The notes below the pieces were generated by a model that had not been told where the DNA came from, ran no database searches, and worked only from the letters and a program-made list of their open reading frames with translations. A stretch of 25,965 bases of DNA from an uncultured Alistipes sp. (GTDB lineage Bacteria > Bacteroidota > Bacteroidia > Bacteroidales > Rikenellaceae): the NCBI GenBank assembly GCA_900769745.1, contig CAAGHX010000105.1, forward strand, positions 1-25,965, read 5' to 3'. A program made the translations under genes and the position numbers. Below, piece by piece: positions 1-7,155 of this stretch; the stretch's first letter is position 1, and every line of letters starts with the position of its first letter.

Positions 1-1098
1 CGCTACAAGCCAACCAAGAGCAACCAGGTGCAGTCACGCATCAAGCAGCTCGAGAAGTTGGACCGCATAGAGGTCGAGGAGGAGGATTTGGCTACTCTGA
101 ACATCAAGTTCCCTCCTGCACCACGCTCGGGCCAGATTGTGGCCGAGATTAAGGAGGTGGGCAAGGCATTTGGCGAGAAGCGCATCTTCTCGGACGCTAC
201 GTTCACCATCGAGCGAGGACAGAAGATTGCACTCGTTGGCCGCAACGGCGAGGGCAAGACCACAATGGCCCGTATGATTATCGGCGAGTTGGAGGCCAGC
301 GAGGGTACAATCAAGATTGGAGCAAATGTAAATATAGGTTACTACGCCCAGAATCAGGACGATTTAATGGATGGCGAGTTTACCGTTTTCGATACATTGG
401 ATAGAGTCGCTGTGGGCGATATCCGCACCCGTCTGCGCGATATACTGGGAGCGTTCCTGTTCCGTGGCGAGGATATCGACAAGAAGGTGAAGGTACTCTC
501 GGGCGGTGAGCGTTCGCGACTCGCTATGGCCCGCCTGATGTTGGAGCCTTACAATTTGTTGGTGCTTGACGAGCCTACCAACCATATGGATATGCGCTCG
601 AAAGATATCCTCAAGCGAGCTATTCAGAATTTCGACGGTACGGTGATTGTCGTATCGCACGACCGAGACTTCCTCGACGGAATGGTTGACCGCATCTATG
701 AGTTCCGCGATGGCGGAGTGAAGGAGTATCTGGGCGGCATCTACTACTTCCTTGAGAAGCGCAAGGTGGAGTCGTTGCAGGATATTGAGCGCAAGGACAC
801 ACCAGCAACATCGGCTGCAAGCACAACCAAGGAGGCATCATCGGGCAAGCTTTCATACGAGCAGCGCAAGGAGCAGGAGAAGCTGCTGCGCAAGCTGCGC
901 AAGGCGGTGGAGAGCATCGAGACTCTGCTTGCCGAGATTGAACAGAAGATAGCCGACTACGACCAGAAATTTGCCACTGCCACCGAGTACAACGAGGCCG
1001 ACTATGCCGCTTACAACGAGCTCAAGGCCGAGTACGACCACCAGATGCACGAGTGGGAGAAGGCAAGCTACGAATTAGAAATTACAGAGAATCAATAA
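1..1098 (+). CDS. ABC-F family ATPase (translation factor type), 5'-truncated by window edge
   Basis: The frame is open from base 1, so the start lies upstream; about 365 C-terminal residues are visible. The window begins in the inter-domain linker (QSR-K-LEKLDRIEVEEED), then carries the second nucleotide-binding domain: Walker A GRNGEGKTT (about nt 238-264), signature LSGGERSRLAMARL (about 496-537), and Walker B LLVLDEPTNHMDM (about 556-594) with the ABC-F hallmark DEPTNH. A Glu/Lys-rich coiled-coil tail follows (about 840-1090). ABC-F proteins have no membrane domain; they bind the ribosomal E site and act in translation or antibiotic protection. Which subfamily this is cannot be told without the N-terminal half. 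The stop is 4 nt before rlmB, which suggests one transcript. A housekeeping role fits the ribosome-related neighbour better than acquired resistance, but that is inference. Confidence 0.93.
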   Translation, partial: RYKPTKSNQVQSRIKQLEKLDRIEVEEEDLATLNIKFPPAPRSGQIVAEIKEVGKAFGEKRIFSDATFTIERGQKIALVGRNGEGKTTMARMIIGELEASEGTIKIGANVNIGYYAQNQDDLMDGEFTVFDTLDRVAVGDIRTRLRDILGAFLFRGEDIDKKVKVLSGGERSRLAMARLMLEPYNLLVLDEPTNHMDMRSKDILKRAIQNFDGTVIVVSHDRDFLDGMVDRIYEFRDGGVKEYLGGIYYFLEKRKVESLQDIERKDTPATSAASTTKEASSGKLSYEQRKEQEKLLRKLRKAVESIETLLAEIEQKIADYDQKFATATEYNEADYAAYNELKAEYDHQMHEWEKASYELEITENQ

Positions 1099-1102
1099 TA
1101 TT

Positions 1103-1837
1103 ATGGCAAACGATTTAGTTTTTGGCATTCGCCCTGTGGCCGAGGCCATTCAGACAGGCAAACAGATTGAGAAGCTCTACATCCGCAAGGGTGCCGAGGG
1201 TCAGCTTATGACCGAGTTGCGCGACTTGGCTTTCCGCCACCGCATCCGCATCCAGGAGGTACCTGTCGAGAAGCTCAACCGCCTCACACGACTCAACCAC
1301 CAAGGTGTGATAGCTCAGATTGCCCCCATCGAGTATGTGGAGCTGAGCGACATTATGGAGCGTGTACCCGAGGATGAGACTCCGCTCATCGTGCTCTTCG
1401 ACGGCGTTACCGATGTGCGTAACTTCGGAGCTATTGCTCGTTCGGCTGAGTGTGCTGGTGCTCACGGACTTATCACTCCGCTGAAGAACTCTGCCCCAGT
1501 AAATTCTGAGGCTATGCGTTCGTCGGCTGGTGCATTGAGCCGTATCCCTGTGTGCCGTGTGGGTTCTATCCGCAACACGCTGAAGGCTTTGCAGGCCGAG
1601 GGTTATCAGATTGTTGCCGCAACTGAGAAGAGCCGCAAGCTCATCTATGATGCCGATATGCGCAAGCCGACGGTTATCGTTATGGGTGCCGAGGATACAG
1701 GTATCTCGAAGGAGGTGCTCAAGCTCTGCGACGAGCAGCTGGCTATTCCGTTGATTGGCTCAATCGAGTCGCTCAACGTGTCGGCAGCAGCTGCTGTGAT
1801 GCTCTTCGAGGTGGTGCGTCAGCGCATTGGCGAGTAA
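1103..1837 (+). CDS. rlmB: 23S rRNA 2'-O-ribose methyltransferase, TrmH/SpoU family (RlmB-like)
   Basis: The 244-aa protein has the usual length and layout of RlmB. An N-terminal substrate-binding domain (about residues 4-75, starting VFGIRPVAEAI) is followed by a SpoU catalytic domain with its three motifs: motif 1 around DVRNFGAIARSAECAGA (about 115-131), motif 2 IVMGAEDTGIS (about 192-202) and motif 3 IPLIGSIESLNVSAAAAV (about 216-233). These build the trefoil-knot AdoMet site and dimer interface. RlmB methylates G2251 (E. coli numbering) in the 23S rRNA P-loop; the exact position is inferred from family. It starts 4 nt after the ABC-F stop, so the two are almost certainly co-transcribed. 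Confidence 0.9.
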   Translation: MANDLVFGIRPVAEAIQTGKQIEKLYIRKGAEGQLMTELRDLAFRHRIRIQEVPVEKLNRLTRLNHQGVIAQIAPIEYVELSDIMERVPEDETPLIVLFDGVTDVRNFGAIARSAECAGAHGLITPLKNSAPVNSEAMRSSAGALSRIPVCRVGSIRNTLKALQAEGYQIVAATEKSRKLIYDADMRKPTVIVMGAEDTGISKEVLKLCDEQLAIPLIGSIESLNVSAAAAVMLFEVVRQRIGE

Positions 1838-1847
1838 CCAAACCGAT

Positions 1848-2405
1848 ATGCAGAAAAGCCTCCTCCACCCCACTCTGGGCGAGATTACGCTCTCGTCAAC
1901 ACGACGCTCGACGCGAATATCGCTGTCGGTGCGCCCCACGGGCAAGGTGAGGCTCTCCTACCCGCTCTATGTGAGCGAGCGCAGGGCGTTGGAGTTCCTG
2001 GAGCAGAAGATTGATTGGGTGATGGCCGCACAGCGCCGATATGCCGAGCGAGCTACCTCGCCCACTCTCTCGAAGGCCGAAATCGAGCAACTCCGCACAG
2101 CCGCCAAAGCCTACCTCCCACCGAGAGTGGCCTATTGGGCGGCAAAGTTTTCGCTCAGCTATGGCAAGGTTACAATCCGTGCCACACGCAGCAAGTGGGG
2201 CTCTTGCTCGGCGACGGGCAACATATCGCTGAGTCTCTATTTGATGCAGCTGCCCGAGCACCTGCGCGATTATGTGATTATCCACGAGCTGTGCCACACA
2301 GTGCACCACAACCACTCACCGCGTTTCCACTCGCTTGTCGACCGCCTGACTATGGGGCAAGAGAGGGCTCTGGCTCGCGAATTGCGAATGCACACAATAG
2401 CTTAA
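1848..2405 (+). CDS. YgjP/WLM-type zinc metallopeptidase (M48-like, DUF45)
   Basis: A 185-aa protein if started at ATG 1848; a TTG at 1827 in the same frame would add seven residues and overlap rlmB, and I prefer the ATG. The C-terminal half carries the zinc motif HELCH in IIHELCHTVHHNHSPRF, where two His and the Glu form the HExxH centre. A downstream His in the HSPRFH segment is the likely third ligand, as in YgjP-like proteins. The preceding segment TRSKWGSCSATGNISL is the other conserved block of this family (K-WGSCS-GNI-L). There is no signal peptide, so it should be cytosolic. The substrate is unknown for the family. It sits 10 nt after rlmB and 17 nt before the DUF1232 gene. Confidence 0.88.
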   Translation: MQKSLLHPTLGEITLSSTRRSTRISLSVRPTGKVRLSYPLYVSERRALEFLEQKIDWVMAAQRRYAERATSPTLSKAEIEQLRTAAKAYLPPRVAYWAAKFSLSYGKVTIRATRSKWGSCSATGNISLSLYLMQLPEHLRDYVIIHELCHTVHHNHSPRFHSLVDRLTMGQERALARELRMHTIA

Positions 2406-2422
2406 AACTTATACCTAACACT

Positions 2423-2806
2423 ATGAGAACACCCAACGAGATTGAGAAGTATCAGGAGAATTACTCCGAGAGCGGGCTGCAGCGCAAGATAAAATCGGTG
2501 GCGCGCTGGGCTGGCGCAAAGGTTATGTATGCCGTTCTGCTGCTCTACTATGTGTTGCAGAGCCCCACAATTTCGAAGGGCGACAAGAGCAAGATATACG
2601 GCGCACTGGGTTATTTCATTCTACCCACCGACTTGGTGGTTGACTTTCTGCCCATTGTGGGTTATAGCGACGATTTGGCGGCTCTGATGATAGCGCTGCA
2701 CGCTGTGGCGACCAACATCACTCCCGAGATAAAGGCCCAAGCCAAGGCAAAACTCGCAAAATGGTTTGGCCAGCAGAGCCAAAAGAAAATTGACGGTATG
2801 ATATAA
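2423..2806 (+). CDS. DUF1232 (YkvA-like) membrane protein
   Basis: A 127-aa protein whose centre is the DUF1232 signature: a hydrophobic stretch (about 34-46), then SKGDKSKIYGALGYFILPTD and LVVDFLPIVGYSDDLAAL (about 51-88). The ILP-DL-D-P--G--DD pattern is diagnostic. The family consists of small membrane-associated proteins of unknown function. The same reading frame is open upstream to about 2015, but that stretch lies inside the preceding peptidase gene in another frame. The ATG at 2423 begins right after the peptidase gene and gives a normal family length. It is the last gene of the operon; its stop codon lies in the loop of the terminator. Confidence 0.85.
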   Translation: MRTPNEIEKYQENYSESGLQRKIKSVARWAGAKVMYAVLLLYYVLQSPTISKGDKSKIYGALGYFILPTDLVVDFLPIVGYSDDLAALMIALHAVATNITPEIKAQAKAKLAKWFGQQSQKKIDGMI

Positions 2807-2824
2807 TTCATACCGTTTTTTTTT
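2793..2824 (+). terminator. Intrinsic terminator overlapping the DUF1232 stop codon
   Basis: A perfect 9-bp stem (ACGGTATGA at 2793-2801, TCATACCGT at 2808-2816) closes a 6-nt loop and runs into nine T (2816-2824). The loop contains the TAA stop (2804-2806), so the last codons of the operon double as the terminator arm. Confidence 0.9.
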
Positions 2825-2847
2825 GCCCGAAAATCTATTGAAAAATC

Positions 2848-2878
2848 TTTGCAGTTTGATTTTTGTGATTTATCTTTG
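2848..2878 (+). promoter_or_regulatory. Bacteroidota-type promoter of the B12 uptake operon
   Basis: A -33 TTTG (2848-2851) is separated by 19 nt from a -7 TATCTTTG (2871-2878), matching the Bacteroidota primary sigma consensus TTTG-N19-21-TAnnTTTG. The predicted start of transcription is about 2884, right at the 5' strand of riboswitch helix P1, so the leader is about 470 nt long. Confidence 0.8.
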
Positions 2879-2880
2879 TG

Positions 2881-3107
2881 GTGCAAAAGGTTCCCCAAAT
2901 GGCCAGTGCGCCACGAGGGGTGAAAAGGAAATTCGGTGAGAATCCGAAACAGTACCTGCTGCTGTAAGTTCCATCCTCGGTGGGTCGCACGCGCGGCCGA
3001 GCCACGATGCTACAGAGGATATGTTCTATTGCACTCTTTGCCACTGACGGCCCAGCCGTTGGGAAGGCGCGATAGAAGGGAATAAGTCAGAAGACCTGCC
3101 TTTGTGC
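2881..3107 (+). promoter_or_regulatory. Cobalamin (vitamin B12) riboswitch aptamer
   Basis: Several conserved blocks of the cobalamin aptamer are readable in order. The core is CGGTGAGAATCCGAAACAG (2934-2952) followed by CTGCTGTAAG (2958-2967). A variable arm follows, then GCCACTG (3040-3046) with the GGGAAGGC return (3061-3068), and the 3' B12-box AGTCAGAAGACCTGCC (3085-3100). Helix P1 can form between 2881-2890 and 3099-3107 (about nine pairs with one bulged A and two G-U pairs). The downstream genes encode B12 capture and outer-membrane transport, which fits the usual B12-off regulation. Confidence 0.95.
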
Positions 3108-3283
3108 GTTAGTAGATTTGGACCTGCAGGTGTACGGGTTGAGAATCAAAACTATTTTTTATCCGTACATTATTACGCACAAGTGTATCGCCGCAGCGAG
3201 ACGCATTGTAGGCAGGCCAAAAGTGAATCATAACCCATCATTTTGGCACGCAATGCCCCTGCAGGAGCTATGCAGAAAAAGAG
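3095..3283 (+). promoter_or_regulatory. Structured leader / putative riboswitch expression platform
   Basis: Several helices can be drawn by eye. TTGTGCGT (3102-3109) pairs with ACGCACAA (3175-3182) and encloses TGTACGG (3131-3137) paired with CCGTACA (3163-3169). A second domain pairs GCATTG (3203-3208) with CAATGC (3251-3256), enclosing CCAAAA (3217-3222) paired with TTTTGG (3241-3246). The first helix uses the 3' strand of aptamer P1, so the two are mutually exclusive. CCTGCCT (3095-3101) is also complementary to AGGCAGG (3210-3216). The loop sequence TCAAAACT (3146-3153) is complementary to AGTTTTGA (3282-3289) in the 5' arm of the downstream terminator and is a candidate antiterminator. 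No ORF covers this stretch. Folding was done by eye, without energies. Confidence 0.6.
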
Positions 3284-3349
3284 TTTTGAGTCGATAATTC
3301 CGTCACCTGAGCCCAGCTGATAGAATTATTAACTCAAAATATTTTTTTT
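3284..3349 (+). terminator. Intrinsic terminator/attenuator in front of the B12 uptake operon
   Basis: Two stacked perfect helices, TTTTGAGT (3284-3291) with ACTCAAAA (3332-3339) and ATAATTC (3294-3300) with GAATTAT (3323-3329), are separated by a 2x2 internal loop. They are followed by TA and eight T (3342-3349). The T-run ends 2 nt before the ATG at 3352, downstream of both promoter and aptamer. Its most likely role is the OFF-state terminator of the cobalamin riboswitch. Confidence 0.85.
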
Positions 3350-3351
3350 GT

Positions 3352-3468
3352 ATGGAGAAGAAAACTTACATCAGCCCCGAAATTGAGGTGGTTGAAATTG
3401 CAATCGAAAAGGGATTTGCCCAGAGTGGTGGTGCCGGAGAGTCTGCTTGGGAAGATTGGTATAACTAA
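3352..3468 (+). CDS. 38-aa small protein, first ORF of the B12-regulated operon
   Basis: The ORF starts at ATG immediately after the terminator T-run and ends at TAA 3466-3468, 19 nt before the next lipoprotein gene. The peptide opens with MEKKTYISPEIEVVEIAIEK and ends in a Gly/Ser- then Trp/acid-rich tail (GFAQSGGAG, then ESAWEDWYN). There is no signal peptide or membrane segment. The pattern (short Lys start, Y-(I/V)-x-PEIEVVEI, then a GF/GLxxS turn and a variable acidic tail) resembles, from memory, uncharacterised small ORFs found before surface-protein genes in Bacteroidales. It could be a leader peptide, a secreted peptide precursor or a small partner protein; I cannot assign a function. 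It is too short for ordinary ORF cut-offs. Confidence 0.6.
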   Translation: MEKKTYISPEIEVVEIAIEKGFAQSGGAGESAWEDWYN

Positions 3469-3487
3469 TTAAATTTCAGCGACTACT

Positions 3488-5074
3488 ATGAAAAAGATAT
3501 TTTCGATTTTAGCAATTGCAGCCGCTATGGTGGCCTGCAGCAAAGAGGACTCAACAACCGATGTTGCCCCAGCAACCTACACCATCACAGGTTATTCATC
3601 TATCGACACCCGCACCGAGTTTGGCACGCCAGGCACCGAGTCGATTCCATTCCTTTGGAGCAATGGCGATATGGTGTGGATTGACGGAACTCGAAGCAGT
3701 GCGCTGAACTGCTCTACGCCCGTTGCCTCGGCAACATTCAGCATGACAAGCAGTCCCGAGGATGGCAATGCAGTGTATTACAACATGAAAGCTGCATTTG
3801 GTCCAAATGCCAACACTGCAGTTGTGCCGGCTTCGCAGAGCACAGCAAATTCACTCGGCGAGAATGGCGATTTTGGTTATGCCACAGTAGAGAACGGAGC
3901 ATTCACACTCTCTCACGCAACAGCTTATTTGTGGTTTGATATCGAGGCCCTGCCCGAGGGTTATTCGCTCAAATCAATCAGTTTTAACGCAGGCGATGCT
4001 ATTGTAGCCGGCAAGGCAAAATGGGATGGCTCTAAATTTGGCACACCAACCAATGGTAGCTCGGTTATCGACCTTGCAGTGGACGAGAATGCTACAATGA
4101 TTGCAATGGTCGTTCTGCCCACCGAGATTGAGTCGGCAACAATCACATACGAGTTAAGCAATGGCACAGACTCTAAGTACTATGAGCAGACGCTCGGCAG
4201 AAAGGAGATTGCATCGGGCAAGACTTACAGAATAGCTATCAACTTGGCAACAGCAGAGCTTTACGAGCTGCGTGTGTTGACATTTGAGGATGGCACAGAG
4301 GGTTGGGAGCCTTATGACTGCACTTTCTCATACTCGATGTCGTTTTACGAGGAGACCAAATGGGTTGAGAACTGGTCGGATTACATTCCACGTGATGGAC
4401 AGTATGGCAATGGCCACGGCGCTTATGAGTGGTACGACGAAGGCAATACCGAGCTGGCATTCGTGAAACCCGAAATCGAGACTTGGTGGGGCATATCAGG
4501 CCACGCAGGTATCTCGGACTATGTGGGCACCGACGAAGATGCCGATCAGTACGAGGATGACAATCTTCTCTTTATGATTGACCTTCAGGCCTATAATGTT
4601 GCAGGAGGCGCCAATGGTTCGAAGAACTTCTGTTCGCAATATGGCTATCTCGACCCAGATGAGTATGCAACGCAATACTCTCCATCGGGTGTTCTTCCAG
4701 GCTTGCAGTTTATGGACGAAGAGCCACGAGTAATCGACCATATGTATGTTACCAATACTACTTATGCCTACACTATCATCGTTAATGGAGAGTGCGATTT
4801 TGGAGGTTCATACGAATATACCGATGAGAGTACATTTAAGATTGTAGCTTACGGTTATGACTCTTTCGATGACGATGAGCCTACCACAACAGAGTTCCAT
4901 CTGCTCAATACAGGCAAACGAATCGTAACCGATTGGACAAAGTGGGATTTGTCGGTTTTGGGCGAGGTTGTACGCGTGGAATTTAACCTTGTGGCTTGCT
5001 ATGAGGGCTACGGTAGATATGGTTTGGTAATTCCTGCATACTTCGCATACGACGATGTAGCGGTAAGATTCTAA
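3488..5074 (+). CDS. Fimbrillin-like / DUF4465 surface lipoprotein, probable B12-binding accessory
   Basis: A 528-aa lipoprotein: signal peptide with lipobox MVAC (Cys17) followed by SKED, an acidic start like that of surface-exported Bacteroidota lipoproteins. Residues about 30-255 look like a fimbrillin/Mfa-type beta domain (TRTEFGTPG, then FLWSNGDMVWIDG, a pattern common in FimA-like proteins). Residues about 264-528 match DUF4465: LTFEDG start, NTELAF, WWGISGHAGISDYV, HMYVTNTTYAYTIIVNGE, and a C-terminal PAYFAYDDVAVRF. DUF4465 proteins recur in B12-regulated loci of Bacteroidota, and I recall the B12-binding BtuH family as belonging here; I could not check that. Position directly behind a cobalamin riboswitch and before BtuG/BtuB supports corrinoid capture at the cell surface. 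The ligand is inferred. Confidence 0.8.
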   Translation: MKKIFSILAIAAAMVACSKEDSTTDVAPATYTITGYSSIDTRTEFGTPGTESIPFLWSNGDMVWIDGTRSSALNCSTPVASATFSMTSSPEDGNAVYYNMKAAFGPNANTAVVPASQSTANSLGENGDFGYATVENGAFTLSHATAYLWFDIEALPEGYSLKSISFNAGDAIVAGKAKWDGSKFGTPTNGSSVIDLAVDENATMIAMVVLPTEIESATITYELSNGTDSKYYEQTLGRKEIASGKTYRIAINLATAELYELRVLTFEDGTEGWEPYDCTFSYSMSFYEETKWVENWSDYIPRDGQYGNGHGAYEWYDEGNTELAFVKPEIETWWGISGHAGISDYVGTDEDADQYEDDNLLFMIDLQAYNVAGGANGSKNFCSQYGYLDPDEYATQYSPSGVLPGLQFMDEEPRVIDHMYVTNTTYAYTIIVNGECDFGGSYEYTDESTFKIVAYGYDSFDDDEPTTTEFHLLNTGKRIVTDWTKWDLSVLGEVVRVEFNLVACYEGYGRYGLVIPAYFAYDDVAVRF

Positions 5075-5099
5075 CGATTTTATGGTGGATATAAATAAT

Positions 5100-6059
5100 A
5101 TGAGGAAATTTTTGTGTATGTTTGCAGTTGTTATGATTGCGTCGTCTTGTAACATAGACGACGTAATCACTACAACTATCGAGGATGACAACTATCGTCC
5201 CAGAACTGAAGCCTCTTCGGCAAAGTGGACCAAGGTTTTTGAGTTCACTCCAGCCCCAGGACAGTTTGTGGGCGAGGTAAAGGCCGACGACTATACAGGC
5301 GAGGAGAAAACAGCCGAAGATGCGGTTAAATATGCAGAGCGTCGCTTGACAAAAGAGTTGTATGTTTCGTTGGGTGGTTTTGGAGGTTACATAGTGGTCG
5401 GTTTCGACCACAGCATCGACAATAACCACGGCTACGACATCGCAATCAAGGGTAACTCATTTGGTGGCTCATCGGAGCCAGGCATAGTGTGGGTTATGCA
5501 GGACGAGAATGGCGACGGCAAGCCCAACGACACTTGGTATGAGTTGGCTGGTTCGGAGACAGGCAAGGCGGAGACAAAGCAGAACTACTCGGTAACATAT
5601 TTCCGCCCCGAGGCTGAGGGGCAGCCTGTAAAATGGCGCGATAGCGAGGGTCAGGAGGGTGAGATTGATTATTTGAAAACTTATCACAAGCAGCCCTACT
5701 ACTACCCTACCTGGATAAAGGAGGATAGCTACACACTCTCAGGCACCTGCTTGCAGGCTCGCAACTATGATGCATCAGGCAAAGGCTCCTATTGGGTGCT
5801 GCCTGAGTACGATTGGGGTTATGTAGATAATTTCAGTTCGATAGACCGACTCACGAGCGAAGATAATGCAAATGCGGCGGCTAATGCCAACCATTTCGAC
5901 ATATCTAATGCTATTGATGCCAACGGTAATGATGTAGGATTGAAGTACATCGACTTTGTGAAGGTACAGACTGGTGTCAACTCAAAGAGTGGCTGGCTGG
6001 GTGAGGTATCAACCGAAGTATTTGGCTTCTACGACTACCAAATGATGATCGAAAAGTAA
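5100..6059 (+). CDS. Surface lipoprotein of the B12 uptake locus (uncharacterised beta-rich 'cell surface protein')
   Basis: ATG 5100 gives a clean lipoprotein signal (MRKFLCMFAVVMIASSC, Cys17) followed by NIDD; an ATG at 5082 would put six polar residues before it and is less likely. The mature protein is about 300 aa. The motif APGQFVGE is followed by VSLGGFGGYIVVGFDHSI (about 89-106), then YDIAIKGNSFGGSSEPGIVWVMQDENGDGKPNDTWYELAGSE split over about 112-155. This Gly-rich pattern with an Asp-rich loop (DENGDGKPNDTW, a possible Ca2+ loop) recurs in Bacteroides proteins annotated only as cell surface proteins. The end (YIDFVKVQTGVN, then LGEVSTEVFGFYDY) is typical of that family. It lies 25 nt after the DUF4465 gene and 4 nt before the BtuG-like gene, so a role in surface corrinoid binding is likely but inferred. 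Confidence 0.75.
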   Translation: MRKFLCMFAVVMIASSCNIDDVITTTIEDDNYRPRTEASSAKWTKVFEFTPAPGQFVGEVKADDYTGEEKTAEDAVKYAERRLTKELYVSLGGFGGYIVVGFDHSIDNNHGYDIAIKGNSFGGSSEPGIVWVMQDENGDGKPNDTWYELAGSETGKAETKQNYSVTYFRPEAEGQPVKWRDSEGQEGEIDYLKTYHKQPYYYPTWIKEDSYTLSGTCLQARNYDASGKGSYWVLPEYDWGYVDNFSSIDRLTSEDNANAAANANHFDISNAIDANGNDVGLKYIDFVKVQTGVNSKSGWLGEVSTEVFGFYDYQMMIEK

Positions 6060-6063
6060 AAGA

Positions 6064-7143
6064 ATGAGATTACAAAAGATTACATATAGACTCATCATAG
6101 GCGTCTGCACAATGCTCACAGCATTGTGCAGTTCGTGTATGAAGTGGGAGTATGGCCTAACCGAGGAGTTTAACGCTTCGGGCGAGGGTTTGTTTATCAC
6201 CAACGAGGGCAATTTCCAGTATGGAAACGCATCGCTGTCGTACTACAATCCCGCAACCAAAGAGATTGAAAACGAGGTATTCTATCGTGCCAACGCAATG
6301 AAGTTGGGCGATGTGGCGCAGTCGATGATTATTCGCGACAATGTGGGCTGGATTGTGGTTAACAATTCGCACGTTGTCTTCGCCATCGACCTCACCACTT
6401 TCAAGGAGATTGGCCGCATAACCAACCTCACATCGCCCCGTTACATCCATTTCCTCTCCGACGAGAAGGCCTACATCACACAGATTTGGGACAACCGCAT
6501 CTTCATCGTCAACCCCAAGCGATATGAGGTTACGGGCTACATCGAATGTCCCAATATGACCACCGAGAGTGGCTCGACTGAGCAGATGGTGCAGTATGGC
6601 AAATACCTCTATGTGAACTGCTGGTCATACCAGAACCGCATCCTGAAAATCGACACCGAGACCGACAAAGTCGTGGACGAATTGGAAGTTGGCATTCAAC
6701 CCACATCGCTTGTTATGGATTGCAACAACAAGCTTTGGACCATCACCGATGGCGGTTACGAAGGCTCGCCCTATGGCTACGAAGCACCATCGCTCTACCG
6801 CATCGATGCCGAGACCTTCACAATCGAGAAGCGTTTCAAATTCAAACTTGGCGATTGGCCATCGGAAGTGCAGCTCAACGGCACCGGCGACAAACTCTAC
6901 TGGCTCAACGACGACGTATGGGAGATGTCGGTTTTCGACGAACATCTGCCCGTAAAGCCATTCCTCGCATATGCCGAGACGCTTTACTATGGTCTTACTG
7001 TAAATCCCCACAACGGCGATGTTTATGTAGCCGATGCCATTGATTATCAGCAGCAAGGCAAGGTGTATCGCTACTCGAAAGAGAGGGAGCTGATCGATGA
7101 ATTTTATGTAGGTATAATCCCAGGAGCTTTCTGCTGGAAATAA
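6064..7143 (+). CDS. btuG: BtuG-like YncE-type beta-propeller lipoprotein, vitamin B12 surface receptor
   Basis: A 359-aa lipoprotein with signal peptide and lipobox LCSSC (Cys25). The mature part is a beta-propeller of the YncE/DUF5074 type with repeated blades of the form L-V---Y-Y--N---I-D--T: examples are GLFITNEGNFQYGNASLSYY, VVNNSHVVFAIDL, AYITQIWDNRIFIVN, YVNCWSYQNRILKIDTETD and LYRIDAETFTIEKRF. Length and layout match BtuG of gut Bacteroides, which binds corrinoids with very high affinity on the cell surface and sits as a lid on BtuB. It lies immediately upstream of the TonB-dependent receptor (12 nt), the arrangement seen in characterised loci, under a cobalamin riboswitch. The symbol is by homology of pattern and context; corrinoid-contact residues were not checked. 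Confidence 0.85.
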   Translation: MRLQKITYRLIIGVCTMLTALCSSCMKWEYGLTEEFNASGEGLFITNEGNFQYGNASLSYYNPATKEIENEVFYRANAMKLGDVAQSMIIRDNVGWIVVNNSHVVFAIDLTTFKEIGRITNLTSPRYIHFLSDEKAYITQIWDNRIFIVNPKRYEVTGYIECPNMTTESGSTEQMVQYGKYLYVNCWSYQNRILKIDTETDKVVDELEVGIQPTSLVMDCNNKLWTITDGGYEGSPYGYEAPSLYRIDAETFTIEKRFKFKLGDWPSEVQLNGTGDKLYWLNDDVWEMSVFDEHLPVKPFLAYAETLYYGLTVNPHNGDVYVADAIDYQQQGKVYRYSKERELIDEFYVGIIPGAFCWK

Positions 7144-7155
7144 TTTGGAGAGGCT

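Noticed and set aside
1..1098. An acquired antibiotic-resistance ABC-F gene
   Set aside because: Codon use and context (rlmB and housekeeping genes in an operon) look native. The N-terminal half is missing, so no resistance subfamily can be assigned.
2015..2422. Upstream extension of the DUF1232 reading frame to 263 aa
   Set aside because: The extension runs inside the zinc-peptidase gene in another frame. The ATG at 2423 yields the full domain at normal length.
3121..3262. A second aptamer after the cobalamin riboswitch
   Set aside because: Two CCTGCAGG words and several hairpins are present, but I cannot match the conserved core of any known riboswitch class. I treat it as the expression platform.
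5082..5099. Earlier start (ATG 5082) for the second B12-locus lipoprotein
   Set aside because: It adds six polar residues before a lipoprotein signal that begins properly at ATG 5100.
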